64,000 nt of DNA from an uncultured Phascolarctobacterium sp. GTDB taxonomy: Bacteria; Bacillota; Negativicutes; Acidaminococcales; Acidaminococcaceae. Made by a program: the position numbers and the translations under genes. The notes beneath the pieces were generated by a model, which saw only the letters and a list, made by a program, of their open reading frames with translations, had not been told where the DNA came from and did no database searches. Location of the stretch: the NCBI RefSeq assembly GCF_900770955.1, contig NZ_CAAGLX010000017.1, positions 1 to 64,000 of the forward strand. The letters run 5' to 3'. Below are positions 16,739 to 24,905 of the stretch, in pieces. How positions within the stretch are numbered: position 1 is the stretch's first letter; the number at the start of each line of letters is the position of its first letter.

Positions 16739-17962
16739 TCAAAACAAATCTGTTTTAGTTCCGGTAAGGGTTGGTTCTATCTTCATATAATCGGCAATCG
16801 TCTGGCCTATGTCGGCAAAGGTCTGCATAGGTTTAAGCTGCCTGCAGGCAATGCCTGCTCCCGAAAAAAGTACGGGGATTTTTTCACGCGTATGGTCGGT
16901 ACCGCTCCAGCTGGGGTCATTGCCGTGGTCTGCCGTCATCAGCAGCAAATCATCAGGACGCAGCAGAGAGGTAATTTCCGGCAGTCTGCTATCGAAATAT
17001 TCCAATGCCTCGCCATAGCCCTGAATGTCACGGCGATGTCCGTAGGAGGAATCAAAGTCAACAAAATTGGTAAAGACAATAGTATTGTCCGGAGCATCAG
17101 CCACAGCCTGCTTCGTAGCATCCACCAGCTTATCCAGACCACCGGCCGCATAATGCTTCGTAATACCGCGATGCGCAAAAATATCGGCAATCTTGCCCAC
17201 GGCATAGACGTTGCCGCCGGCTGCAACCATTTTATCAAGCAACGTCGGCTGCGGTGCCGGTACAGCGTAATCATGACGGTTGGTTGTGCGGGTAAAATCC
17301 GCCGCACAGGTTCCTACGAAAGGACGCGCTATTACTCTGGCAATATTATACGGCTGCACCAGCTTAAAGGCCAGCTTGCACAGCTCGTACAAACGCTCCA
17401 GACCAAAGGCCTCCTCGTGCGCTGCTATCTGCAGCACGCTGTCAGCGGAGGTATAGATAATAGGCTTGCCGCTTTTTATATGCTCCTCGCCCAGCTCCTT
17501 GATAATTTCGGTGCCGCTGGCATGGCATTCACCCAGCACTCCCGGCAAATTGCCTTGGCTGATAATTGCATCCACCAGCTCCTGCGGAAAGCATTTCGGA
17601 ACATCTGGGAAATAGCCCCAGTCAAATTTAACCGGCACACCGCTGATTTCCCAGTGTCCGCTCAATGTATCCTTGCCACGGCTGACCTCCTGCGCATAGG
17701 TATAAGCACCGATTGTATGCTCGGCGCCCAGGCCTGCCGGCAGCGCTTCGCCACGGCTCAGCTCTGCAGCTGCCTGCAGTCCGTGCTCGGCCAGATGCGG
17801 CAAATGCAGCGGCCTCGGCGCTTCGCCTGCATGACGCGGATTTTTGGCCAGCCATTCGCAGATATGTCCTAAAGTATCCGCACCCTTATCACCATAAGAC
17901 TCGGCATCATGTGCATAACCGATACCGAAGGAATCCAACAACAGTATAATTGTTCTTGCCAT
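16739..17962 (-). CDS. deoB: Phosphopentomutase
   Basis: 407 aa from ATG 17962 (AGGTGAAGAA upstream). Interconverts ribose- or deoxyribose-1- and 5-phosphates using two Mn ions. Alkaline-phosphatase-like metal motifs: LLLDSFGIGYAHDA, GADTLGHI (phospho-threonine), ADHGNDPSW and TDHTREKIPVL. It sits between a LUD protein gene and udp in a same-strand run and links nucleoside cleavage to the pentose phosphate pathway. Confidence 0.96.
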   Translation of the reverse strand: MARTIILLLDSFGIGYAHDAESYGDKGADTLGHICEWLAKNPRHAGEAPRPLHLPHLAEHGLQAAAELSRGEALPAGLGAEHTIGAYTYAQEVSRGKDTLSGHWEISGVPVKFDWGYFPDVPKCFPQELVDAIISQGNLPGVLGECHASGTEIIKELGEEHIKSGKPIIYTSADSVLQIAAHEEAFGLERLYELCKLAFKLVQPYNIARVIARPFVGTCAADFTRTTNRHDYAVPAPQPTLLDKMVAAGGNVYAVGKIADIFAHRGITKHYAAGGLDKLVDATKQAVADAPDNTIVFTNFVDFDSSYGHRRDIQGYGEALEYFDSRLPEITSLLRPDDLLLMTADHGNDPSWSGTDHTREKIPVLFSGAGIACRQLKPMQTFADIGQTIADYMKIEPTLTGTKTDLF

Positions 17963-18027
17963 TTCTTCACCTGCTTTCTTATGCAAAAGGGAGCTGCTAA
18001 CACCAACGCTAAACAACTCCCCTGAAA

Positions 18028-18666
18028 TCAGAACCCTAAGCTTTCGCCAACTAAAATAACCTTAATGCGTCCCTTGCTGCGGCTGGTACGTGTAATAACA
18101 ATCTGCGAGCAAATGCAGTCCGCAGAAAGGCAGTCACCGCAAAGGCCAGCTTTATAACATGGTGTCTGCAGACCTGCAAATCTTTTGGCATTTATCGGCG
18201 CCGCCACATTGCGCGCTCTGTCCATTGCAGCCTCCAAGGAGCCTGTAACCTTGTTCATGCCGGCAATAACAAGCACCTGCTTCGGTCCGAAAATCAAAGC
18301 AGCGCAGCGGTTGCCGTTGCCATCAATATTTACCAGCTGACCGTCGCTGCTGATAGCATTGCTGCTCATCAAATATGTATCACACAAAAGTGCCTGACGC
18401 ATCAGCTCTGTTTTTTCTTCCGGAGTTGCTGCCGCAGCTCTGTCGATAACCTTATTGCGCTCCTTTACTGCGCTCAAAAGTCCGATTTCATCAATCGTTA
18501 CAGAACCGCCCCAGGAAACAACATCCTCCTGCGGAATCAGTGCCAATGCCTGCTCCAATGCGGCCTGCTTATCAGCACAGTAATAAGCGTCAAAGCCACG
18601 CAGCTTCAATTTTTTTACCAGCGTTGCGCCCAAAGCCTCATTGCGCAGTATTTCAGCCTGCTGCAT
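18028..18666 (-). CDS. LUD-domain protein (LutC/YkgG-like)
   Basis: 212 aa. The LUD fold is seen in SWGGSVTIDEIGLLSAV, YLMSSNAISSDGQLVNIDGN and KVTGSLEAAMDRARNVAAP. The C-terminal part has a cysteine cluster CYKAGLCGDCLSADCIC that could hold a metal or Fe-S centre. Relatives take part in lactate utilisation, but this DUF1121-like branch stands alone in many anaerobes and its substrate is unknown. AGGAGGAGATTCT precedes the ATG. No lutA/lutB partners are present. Confidence 0.85.
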   Translation of the reverse strand: MQQAEILRNEALGATLVKKLKLRGFDAYYCADKQAALEQALALIPQEDVVSWGGSVTIDEIGLLSAVKERNKVIDRAAAATPEEKTELMRQALLCDTYLMSSNAISSDGQLVNIDGNGNRCAALIFGPKQVLVIAGMNKVTGSLEAAMDRARNVAAPINAKRFAGLQTPCYKAGLCGDCLSADCICSQIVITRTSRSKGRIKVILVGESLGF

Positions 18667-18702
18667 AGAATCTCCTCCTGTTCCGTCAACAAGCTACGGT
18701 GA

Positions 18703-19254
18703 TTATTCTTCGATATCACCGATTGCTACTTCATCAATACCGTCTTCCTCTGCCAGATAAACGTTGATAGCCTCCTTGTGGGAGGTAGGAACGTTTTTGC
18801 CGGCAAAGTCAGCACGAATCGGCAGCTCGCGATGTCCGCGGTCGATAAGCACTGCCAGCTGAATAGCCTTTGGACGGCCCATATCCATAACAGCATCCAG
18901 AGCAGCACGAATGGTACGTCCGGTGTAAAGCACATCGTCAACCAGAATTATGGTTTTACCGTTCAGGTCCAGATCAATTTCTGTACCGTGAACAATAGGA
19001 TTATATGCAAGAGTAGACAGGTCATCACGATAAAGAGTAATATCCAGCATTCCTACCGGCAGCTCAACATTCTCTATATCTTTAATTGCTGCTGCCAGAC
19101 GTTCCGCAATAGGCACACCGCGGGTACGGATACCCACAATGACAACATTGTCTACACCTTTATTTCTTTCGATAATTTCATGAGAAATACGGATAATTGC
19201 ACGGCGCATAGCGTCTGCATCCATAATAACATTCTTTTTAACAAAATTGCTCAT
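18703..19254 (-). CDS. pyrR: Bifunctional pyrimidine regulator / uracil phosphoribosyltransferase
   Basis: 183 aa. The PRPP-binding motif IILVDDVLYTGRT and the GIRTRGVPIAERL segment identify PyrR. In Firmicutes it binds pyr mRNA in response to UMP to promote attenuation, and has weak UPRTase activity. ATG 19254 has AGGTG 7 nt upstream; a GTG three codons earlier overlaps that site. Its expected targets (pyr operon, uracil permease) are not adjacent, though a uracil/xanthine permease lies at 43965. Confidence 0.95.
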   Translation of the reverse strand: MSNFVKKNVIMDADAMRRAIIRISHEIIERNKGVDNVVIVGIRTRGVPIAERLAAAIKDIENVELPVGMLDITLYRDDLSTLAYNPIVHGTEIDLDLNGKTIILVDDVLYTGRTIRAALDAVMDMGRPKAIQLAVLIDRGHRELPIRADFAGKNVPTSHKEAINVYLAEEDGIDEVAIGDIEE

Positions 19255-19322
19255 TTGGCTCACCTCTTATTTTTATTCAGGCTTTCAACCTGCTATCAAG
19301 ACTGCCCTCAGGCAGAACTCTG

Positions 19323-20267
19323 CTAATTAAACTGTCCCAGGCGCAGGCGGGTAACAATCTTATGCATATCCTCCGGCAACGGAGCTTCAAAGCTCAAGCG
19401 TTCTCCCGTACGCGGGTGGGTGAATTCCAGCGTCTGCGAATGCAGCGCCTGTCCCTGAATGCTGAAGGGAGTTTTCATCGGAGAATATTTCGGGTCACCT
19501 ACCAAAGGATAGCCCAAGTACTCCATATGTACGCGAATCTGATGTGTACGGCCTGTTCGCAGGCGGCAGCGCACAATGGTATATTTGCCAAAGCGCTCCA
19601 TTACCTCGTATTCTGTTACAGCGTTACGTCCGCCCTCCTTGACAACCGCCATTTTCTTACGGTCGTTTTTATCACGGGCGATAAGCGTTTCAATCACGCC
19701 GCTGTCTGTTTTTATGTTGCCGCGTACCACAGCAAGATAGGTACGCTGAGCGGTTTTTGCCTGTATCTGCTGCGACAGCGAAAGATGCGCCGCATCATTC
19801 TTGGCGCAAATCATAATACCGCTGGTATCCTTATCCAAGCGGTGTACGATACCAGGACGGATGACACCGTTAATGCCGGATAAGTTTTTACAGTGATACA
19901 AAAGCGCATTGACCAGCGTACCGCTTAAATTGCCAGCTGCCGGGTGTACTACCATACCGCGCGCTTTGTTGACAACAACAACATCTTCGTCCTCATAAAT
20001 AATATCCAGAGGAATATTTTCCGGCTGTACGTCAAGAGGCTGCGGCTCAGGCAGAGTGACATCAATTTCATCACCCAATCGCAGCTTGTAGTTGGATTTC
20101 AGCACCTTGCTGCCGCGCACCGCGCGGCCCTCCTCCAGCAGCTTCTGCATATTCGAGCGCGTCAGCTCCAGCAGCGCCGCCAAACCTACATCTGCACGTT
20201 GGCCGGCCTCCTGTTCAGTTATAATCAATCGTTGCTGCTCAGCAGCTCCGTTTTCAAAATGCTCCAT
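19323..20267 (-). CDS. rluD: Ribosomal large-subunit pseudouridine synthase, RluD type
   Basis: 314 aa. N-terminal S4 domain (RADVGLAALLELTRSNMQKL), then the RluA-family catalytic domain with GIVHRLDKDTSG (catalytic Asp) and LRTGRTHQIRVHM. RluD makes pseudouridines in helix 69 of 23S rRNA. ATG 20267 overlaps the end of lspA by 43 bp, the usual lspA-rluD coupling in Firmicutes; an upstream in-frame TTG is possible. Confidence 0.92.
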   Translation of the reverse strand: MEHFENGAAEQQRLIITEQEAGQRADVGLAALLELTRSNMQKLLEEGRAVRGSKVLKSNYKLRLGDEIDVTLPEPQPLDVQPENIPLDIIYEDEDVVVVNKARGMVVHPAAGNLSGTLVNALLYHCKNLSGINGVIRPGIVHRLDKDTSGIMICAKNDAAHLSLSQQIQAKTAQRTYLAVVRGNIKTDSGVIETLIARDKNDRKKMAVVKEGGRNAVTEYEVMERFGKYTIVRCRLRTGRTHQIRVHMEYLGYPLVGDPKYSPMKTPFSIQGQALHSQTLEFTHPRTGERLSFEAPLPEDMHKIVTRLRLGQFN

Positions 20268-20674
20268 ATAATCAAACCTACTCCCACACAAATTGCTATA
20301 TCGGCCACATTAAAAATCGGCCAGATACGAAAATCAAAAAAGTCAATTACCACACCGCGAGCAGTGCGGTCAATCAGGTTACCCAAAGCACCGCCTGCAA
20401 AAAGCGCTGTCCCCAGGCATGCCATCACGCCGCTTTTGGCAATCTCCCTGCGCATAAACCAGACACCGCTGATTACGGCAAGCGCAATCAGTACAAACAG
20501 CCAACGGCTGCCCTCCAGCATGCCGAAGGCAGCACCCGGATTCAATATAAACGTCCAGTGAAAAACGTTGTTAATCACCGGCACGCTCTCCCCTAACGCA
20601 AAATGTGTAACCACATAATACTTTGTTGCCTGGTCCAGCAGGACCACCAACAAAGCTAATAAACCATAAATCAT
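20225..20674 (-). CDS. lspA: Lipoprotein signal peptidase (signal peptidase II)
   Basis: 149 aa with four hydrophobic segments. Family blocks: DQATKYYV, ILNPGAAFGML, GGALGNLIDR and VIDFFDF...FNVADI, the last two carrying the catalytic aspartates. It cleaves signal peptides of prolipoproteins in the inner membrane. First gene of a long run lspA-rluD-pyrR-LUD-deoB-udp-secreted protein with small gaps. Confidence 0.96.
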   Translation of the reverse strand: MIYGLLALLVVLLDQATKYYVVTHFALGESVPVINNVFHWTFILNPGAAFGMLEGSRWLFVLIALAVISGVWFMRREIAKSGVMACLGTALFAGGALGNLIDRTARGVVIDFFDFRIWPIFNVADIAICVGVGLIIWSILKTELLSSND

Positions 20675-20702
20675 TTTTTTCTCCTATTATCTTGATATGT
20701 AT

Positions 20703-20708
20703 ATTATA
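20703..20708 (-). promoter_or_regulatory. Extended -10 promoter of lspA
   Basis: Minus strand TGTTATAAT with -10 at 20708-20703; the -35 is poor. Confidence 0.5.
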
Positions 20709-20755
20709 ACACACCAAAGACATAAAAATACAGATGACACAAAAACTTAATAATG

Positions 20756-20784
20756 AAAAAAAGCCACTGTATCTCTACAATGGC
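20756..20784 (-). terminator. Terminator of the alanine symporter gene
   Basis: Minus-strand stem AGCCATTGTA / TACAGTGGCT (one mismatch) followed by T7. Confidence 0.85.
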
Positions 20785-20799
20785 TTGCATTATTGTTAA

Positions 20800-22194
20800 T
20801 TAATTATTTTCAGTTGCCAAATCTTCGCGAATCTCAGCCAGCTGTTTACGACGGCTGTGAACCTTTTCCCAATGCTCGAAGTACAGCTTGGTTTCTGCCA
20901 CAACTACACCGCTCAGGCCCAGCAGAGCAATCAGATTAGGAATAGCCATCAGGCCGTTTACGATATCAGCAATAATCCAGATCATTTCCAGCTTCAGGAA
21001 TACGCCCAAGCCTACCAGAATGATATAACCGATACGATAAGGCATGATGCATTTTACGCCGAAGAGGTATTCTGCGCAACGCTCTCCATAATAGCTCCAG
21101 CCGATAATAGTAGTGAAGGCAAAGAGCACAAGTCCGCCGGTCAGAATATATTTGGCAACAGCCGGGAAAGCGGAGGCGAAAGCAGCCTCGGTCAGAGCGG
21201 CACCGTTCAAATCTCCGGTCCAGGCACCGCTGACGATGATGGACAAGCCGGTCATGGTGCAGATGATGATGGTATCGATAAAGGTACCGGTCATAGAAAC
21301 AAGGCCCTGTTCTGCCGGCCATTTGGTTTTTGCCGCAGCTGCTACGATAGGAGCGGAGCCTAAGCCGGATTCGTTGGAATAAATACCGCGGGCGATACCG
21401 CTGCGCATAGCCAACATAATTCCGGCACCGGCAAAGCCGCCTGCTGCCGCAGTACCGTTGAAGGCACCGTCGATAACCAGCTTAATTGCAGCCGGCAAAG
21501 CATCAGCATAAAATACCAGTACGGAAACGGTTGCAATAACATAAACAGCAGCCATGAACGGAACAATCTTGCTTGCTACGTTAGCAATAGATTGCAGGCC
21601 GCCGATAATAACAACAGCTACAAGAACAGTCAGAACTGCTGCTACAACATATTCGGAAACACCGAAGGATACATTAACAATAGAAGTGATGGCATTTACC
21701 TGAGTAAAGGTACCGCTGCCTAGGCAGGCAGTCATAACACCGAAGATAGAGAACATTACAGCCAACGGCTTGAATTTTTTGCCTAAGCCCTGTTCAATAT
21801 AGTACATCGGGCCGCCCGAGGCATTGCCGTTTTCATCGTAGGTACGGTACTTAACAGCCAGTACGCCTTCGGAATATTTGGTTGCCATACCGAAGAAGGC
21901 AGCCAGCCACATCCACAGCAGAGCGCCAGGACCGCCGAGCTTAATTGCCGTTGCCACACCAACGATATTGCCGGTGCCGACAGTTGCGGCCAAAGCAGTG
22001 CACAAAGCCTGAAAGCTGCTTACATCACCTTCGCCCTTGCTGCGGGCGGTAAAAATCAGCTGCAAGGCTTTAGGCAGCTTCATAACCTGAAGCAGGCCCA
22101 AGCGGACTGTCATCAAAATACCTGTGCCGATAAGCAGCATCATCAGAGGCGGACCCCAAATGAAGCCGTCAATAGAATTCAAAAGTTCCAACAT
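20800..22194 (-). CDS. Sodium:alanine (AGCS family) symporter
   Basis: 464 aa. Inner-membrane amino-acid transporter, probably alanine or glycine with Na+. The AGCS signature is seen in FQALCTALAATVGTGNIVGVATA and GGPGALLWMW, then RGIYSNESGLGSAPI further in. About ten to eleven membrane segments. A run of G (GGGGGG) serves as Shine-Dalgarno 9 nt before the ATG. Single-gene unit with its own promoter, a possible operator and a terminator. Confidence 0.93.
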   Translation of the reverse strand: MLELLNSIDGFIWGPPLMMLLIGTGILMTVRLGLLQVMKLPKALQLIFTARSKGEGDVSSFQALCTALAATVGTGNIVGVATAIKLGGPGALLWMWLAAFFGMATKYSEGVLAVKYRTYDENGNASGGPMYYIEQGLGKKFKPLAVMFSIFGVMTACLGSGTFTQVNAITSIVNVSFGVSEYVVAAVLTVLVAVVIIGGLQSIANVASKIVPFMAAVYVIATVSVLVFYADALPAAIKLVIDGAFNGTAAAGGFAGAGIMLAMRSGIARGIYSNESGLGSAPIVAAAAKTKWPAEQGLVSMTGTFIDTIIICTMTGLSIIVSGAWTGDLNGAALTEAAFASAFPAVAKYILTGGLVLFAFTTIIGWSYYGERCAEYLFGVKCIMPYRIGYIILVGLGVFLKLEMIWIIADIVNGLMAIPNLIALLGLSGVVVAETKLYFEHWEKVHSRRKQLAEIREDLATENN

Positions 22195-22262
22195 AAAAAA
22201 ATTCCCCCCAGTAAAAAATAAACACGTTTACACTTCAAGGCTTTTTCCCGAAGCCCATGTAT

Positions 22263-22298
22263 AGTATTGTATCACATCAATATATAGTGTACAATACT
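22263..22298 (-). promoter_or_regulatory. Promoter with inverted-repeat operator upstream of the symporter
   Basis: Minus strand: -35 TTGTAC (22294-22289), 17-bp spacer, -10 TACAAT (22271-22266). The plus-strand arms AGTATTGTA (22263-22271) and TACAATACT (22290-22298) form a perfect inverted repeat covering both boxes, and ATTGTATAC recurs at 22306. A GntR-type repressor site is conceivable. Confidence 0.5.
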
Positions 22299-22374
22299 TC
22301 CCACGATTGTATACACGTATTCTTCTTACCAAGGCGAATTATGTGACAATTCATCATTTGGCATAGCATAAAGC

Positions 22375-22418
22375 AAAAAGCTTCTGCCTGCGGTCAAGGA
22401 CCACAGGCAGAAGCTTTT
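22375..22418 (-). terminator. Terminator after the cobalamin adenosyltransferase gene
   Basis: Long stem AAAAGCTTCTGCCTG / CAGGCAGAAGCTTTT with a GGTC/GACC top, ending the operon 20 nt past the stop. Confidence 0.85.
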
Positions 22419-22437
22419 ATTCCTTAATCAGCGATGC

Positions 22438-22950
22438 TTATTTTACTTCGCATTCTACACGTGCCAGGATAAAGCACAAATCAGACAACCGGTTCAGGCA
22501 AACCAGAACATTGGGGTTAACCGGTTCGGTTTCAGCCAGACGCAGCAGGCAACGCTCGGCACGACGGGTAGTAGTGCGCGCGATGTCCAATGCAGCAGCG
22601 CCTACAGTATCGCCGGGGATAATGAAATGGCCCAGCGGCTGCAGCAGAGAATCAAACTTGTCGATTGTATCTTCAAACAGTTTAACGTGTTCTTCTTTGA
22701 TGTAAGGTTCGGGCAGGTTGAGGCTGGCAATATCAGCCATCACAGACATGAGCAGCTTTTGTACATTGAAAATGGTCTCGCGTACATCCTCACGCGTAAC
22801 CTGAGCACGCGCCAAGCCTAATGCCGAGGAAATTTCATCCACAGTACCATAGGCTTCTACACGCAGGCTTTGCTTGGGAACACGTTCTCCGGTGTACAAA
22901 CCGGTAGTTCCTTTGTCACCGGTTCTGGTATAAACAGCAGCTTTCTTCAT
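22438..22950 (-). CDS. Cob(I)alamin adenosyltransferase, PduO type
   Basis: 170 aa. Makes adenosylcobalamin from ATP and cob(I)alamin. Family motifs: YTRTGDKGTTGLYTG (ATP site), VEAYGTVDEISSALG, ARTTTRRAER and LNRLSDLCFILAR. Last gene of the run beginning with the class III aminotransferase. AdoCbl would serve mutases and dehydratases encoded elsewhere; none is in this window. Confidence 0.94.
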   Translation of the reverse strand: MKKAAVYTRTGDKGTTGLYTGERVPKQSLRVEAYGTVDEISSALGLARAQVTREDVRETIFNVQKLLMSVMADIASLNLPEPYIKEEHVKLFEDTIDKFDSLLQPLGHFIIPGDTVGAAALDIARTTTRRAERCLLRLAETEPVNPNVLVCLNRLSDLCFILARVECEVK

Positions 22951-23022
22951 TTCTGCACCATCCTTTCCGTGAGAGTGTAGCCCCTCTCAGTCAGCACCTA
23001 GCTGCCGAAAGGCTAAAGTTAA

Positions 23023-23436
23023 TTAGTAAATTTCTTCCGGAGCGAAGAAGTTGTTGATTTCGCGTTCAGCAGCTTCCGGGCTGTCGGAACCGTGAACAAT
23101 GTTTTCACCGATGCTCAGAGCGAAGTCGCCGCGAATAGAACCGGGAACTGCTTCGATCGGGTTGGTAGCACCGTTCAGTTGACGAACAGCTTTGATAGCG
23201 TTTTCGCCGCGGATTACAGCGCAAACCAGCGGAGCGGAGGTAATGAAGTCAACCAGTTCGCCGAAGAAGGGTTTGCCTTCATGCTCAGCATAGTGGAATT
23301 TAGCTTGAGCTTCGGTAACTTTAACCAGTTTCAGAGCTGCAACTTGCAGGCCTTTGTGTTCGAAACGAGCGATGATGTCGCCGATCAGATTTTTCTTAAC
23401 TCCATCAGGTTTTACGAGTACGAGTGTTTGTTCCAT
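23023..23436 (-). CDS. ndk: Nucleoside diphosphate kinase
   Basis: 137 aa, standard length. Transfers phosphate among NTPs through a phosphohistidine. MEQTLVLVKPDGVKKNLIGD at the N-terminus and NIVHGSDSPEAAEREI with the active histidine. 81 bp after htpX; a perfect AGTCAC/GTGACT palindrome (23482-23497) lies in the gap, without a T-run. Confidence 0.97.
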   Translation of the reverse strand: MEQTLVLVKPDGVKKNLIGDIIARFEHKGLQVAALKLVKVTEAQAKFHYAEHEGKPFFGELVDFITSAPLVCAVIRGENAIKAVRQLNGATNPIEAVPGSIRGDFALSIGENIVHGSDSPEAAEREINNFFAPEEIY

Positions 23437-23517
23437 TTGTAAATCTCTCCTTAAAGTATAATGAAAATTTTTATACTAACCCAGTCACCAATGTGACTTA
23501 GAGGTATAGTTGAATTA

Positions 23518-24360
23518 TTAACGGATACCCATTTTTCTTGCCTGCTCACGCAGCAGCTGAACTCTTTCTGCAGTTGCAGGGTGAGTGCTGAAAAGCTGCT
23601 TGGCATCAACACCAGAAAAAGGATTGATAATAAACATATGCGCAGTTGCTTCAGTAGCACCGGGCATTACGCGACGCTCCGCATAGGCTTCAATCTTCAG
23701 CAGAGCATCAGCCAGAGCATTAGGATTGCCGCAAAGCTCGCCGCCGGATTCATCTGCCATGTATTCGCGGGAACGGGATACTGCCATCTGAATCAGCATA
23801 GCTGCAAAAGGCGCCAAAATCATAACCAGAATAGAAGCGATAGGATTGCGGCTTTCGCCATCTTCATCACGACCGCCGGTAAAGAACATACCCCATTGGG
23901 CAATCGTAGTAATCGCACCTGCCATAGAAGCGGCAATGGTGCTTACCAAAATATCACGATGCTTAACGTGACTCAGTTCATGAGCCAGAACACCTGCCAG
24001 CTCTTCTTTGGTCAGCATATCTGCCAACGCAGTATTTACCGCAACGGCAGCATGCTCCGGATTTCTGCCGGTAGCAAAAGCATTAGGCACGGGACTGTCG
24101 ATAATATAAACCTTAGGCATGGGAATATTGGCTTTTTTAGCTAGCTTTTCTACTATTCCGTAAAGCTCCGGTGCACTGCTGCGGTCTACCTGCTGTGCAT
24201 TGTAATGTGCCAGAACCATCTTATCGCTGTTCCAATAAGCAAAGAAGTTCATAGCCACGCCTACAAAAAGCATAAAGGTCATGCCTCGCAAACCACCGAA
24301 GAAGTCGCCCAGGAGCATCAGCAGCGCTGTCATTAAGGCCATTAAAAACGCTGTTTTCAT
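23518..24360 (-). CDS. htpX: Membrane zinc protease HtpX
   Basis: 280 aa. M48 metalloprotease for quality control of inner-membrane proteins. Two N-terminal membrane segments, the zinc motif HELSHVKHRD around residue 125, further hydrophobic segments, and the third zinc ligand in SREYMADESG. Co-directional with ndk and the SRPBCC gene. Confidence 0.95.
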   Translation of the reverse strand: MKTAFLMALMTALLMLLGDFFGGLRGMTFMLFVGVAMNFFAYWNSDKMVLAHYNAQQVDRSSAPELYGIVEKLAKKANIPMPKVYIIDSPVPNAFATGRNPEHAAVAVNTALADMLTKEELAGVLAHELSHVKHRDILVSTIAASMAGAITTIAQWGMFFTGGRDEDGESRNPIASILVMILAPFAAMLIQMAVSRSREYMADESGGELCGNPNALADALLKIEAYAERRVMPGATEATAHMFIINPFSGVDAKQLFSTHPATAERVQLLREQARKMGIR

Positions 24361-24456
24361 CTAAGTAATTTCCTCCTCATAAAAAGCCTGCTCTGTAAAC
24401 AAGTACAGGCATTAATAGAATACATTTTTAACATATCTATTATAACAAGTAATTAC

Positions 24457-24891
24457 TTATTTTTCAATTTGGGCCTTGATAGAGTTTAACATATTTTCAC
24501 TGTTTTCACGAACTTTTTTCTTAAGAATAGGATTCAGCAGGCCGGCAATCATCGGAATACCAAATTCAAAGTCGACAGCAAGCGTTACCTCGCAGCCGTC
24601 AGCCTGCGGTGTAATAAGCCAGGAGCCTTCCATTCTCTTCAAATCACCCTCTGTCTGTGCATAGGTAATCTTCAGCTCTTCGGGATAGAAGGTATCGCGC
24701 TCGGTCCAGACAATTTTGCGACCGTCAACATTGCTCACCCAATGAGAAACAGTATAATTCTCACCGCGCTCCAGAATTTCTACGCTTACCAGGTCATGCA
24801 TAAAATTAGGATAAGCAGCCATATCCTTGATAATATCATAAATTTTTGTGCCATCACCCTTGATGGTGGTTTTGCTTTCTACATAAGGCAT
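24457..24891 (-). CDS. SRPBCC-family (COQ10/START-like) protein
   Basis: 144 aa. The helix-grip fold pattern is clear: an N-terminal strand (MPYVESKTTIKGDGTKIYDI), DMAAYPNFMHDLVSVEIL, then TQ-like strands (EGSWLITPQADGCEVTLAVD) and a long C-terminal helix. Such proteins bind hydrophobic ligands (ubiquinone chaperone, polyketide cyclase relatives). The ligand here is unknown. It starts 14 bp after the aminotransferase gene, so the two are expressed together. Confidence 0.82.
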   Translation of the reverse strand: MPYVESKTTIKGDGTKIYDIIKDMAAYPNFMHDLVSVEILERGENYTVSHWVSNVDGRKIVWTERDTFYPEELKITYAQTEGDLKRMEGSWLITPQADGCEVTLAVDFEFGIPMIAGLLNPILKKKVRENSENMLNSIKAQIEK

Positions 24892-24905
24892 AATCGTATC
24901 TCCTC

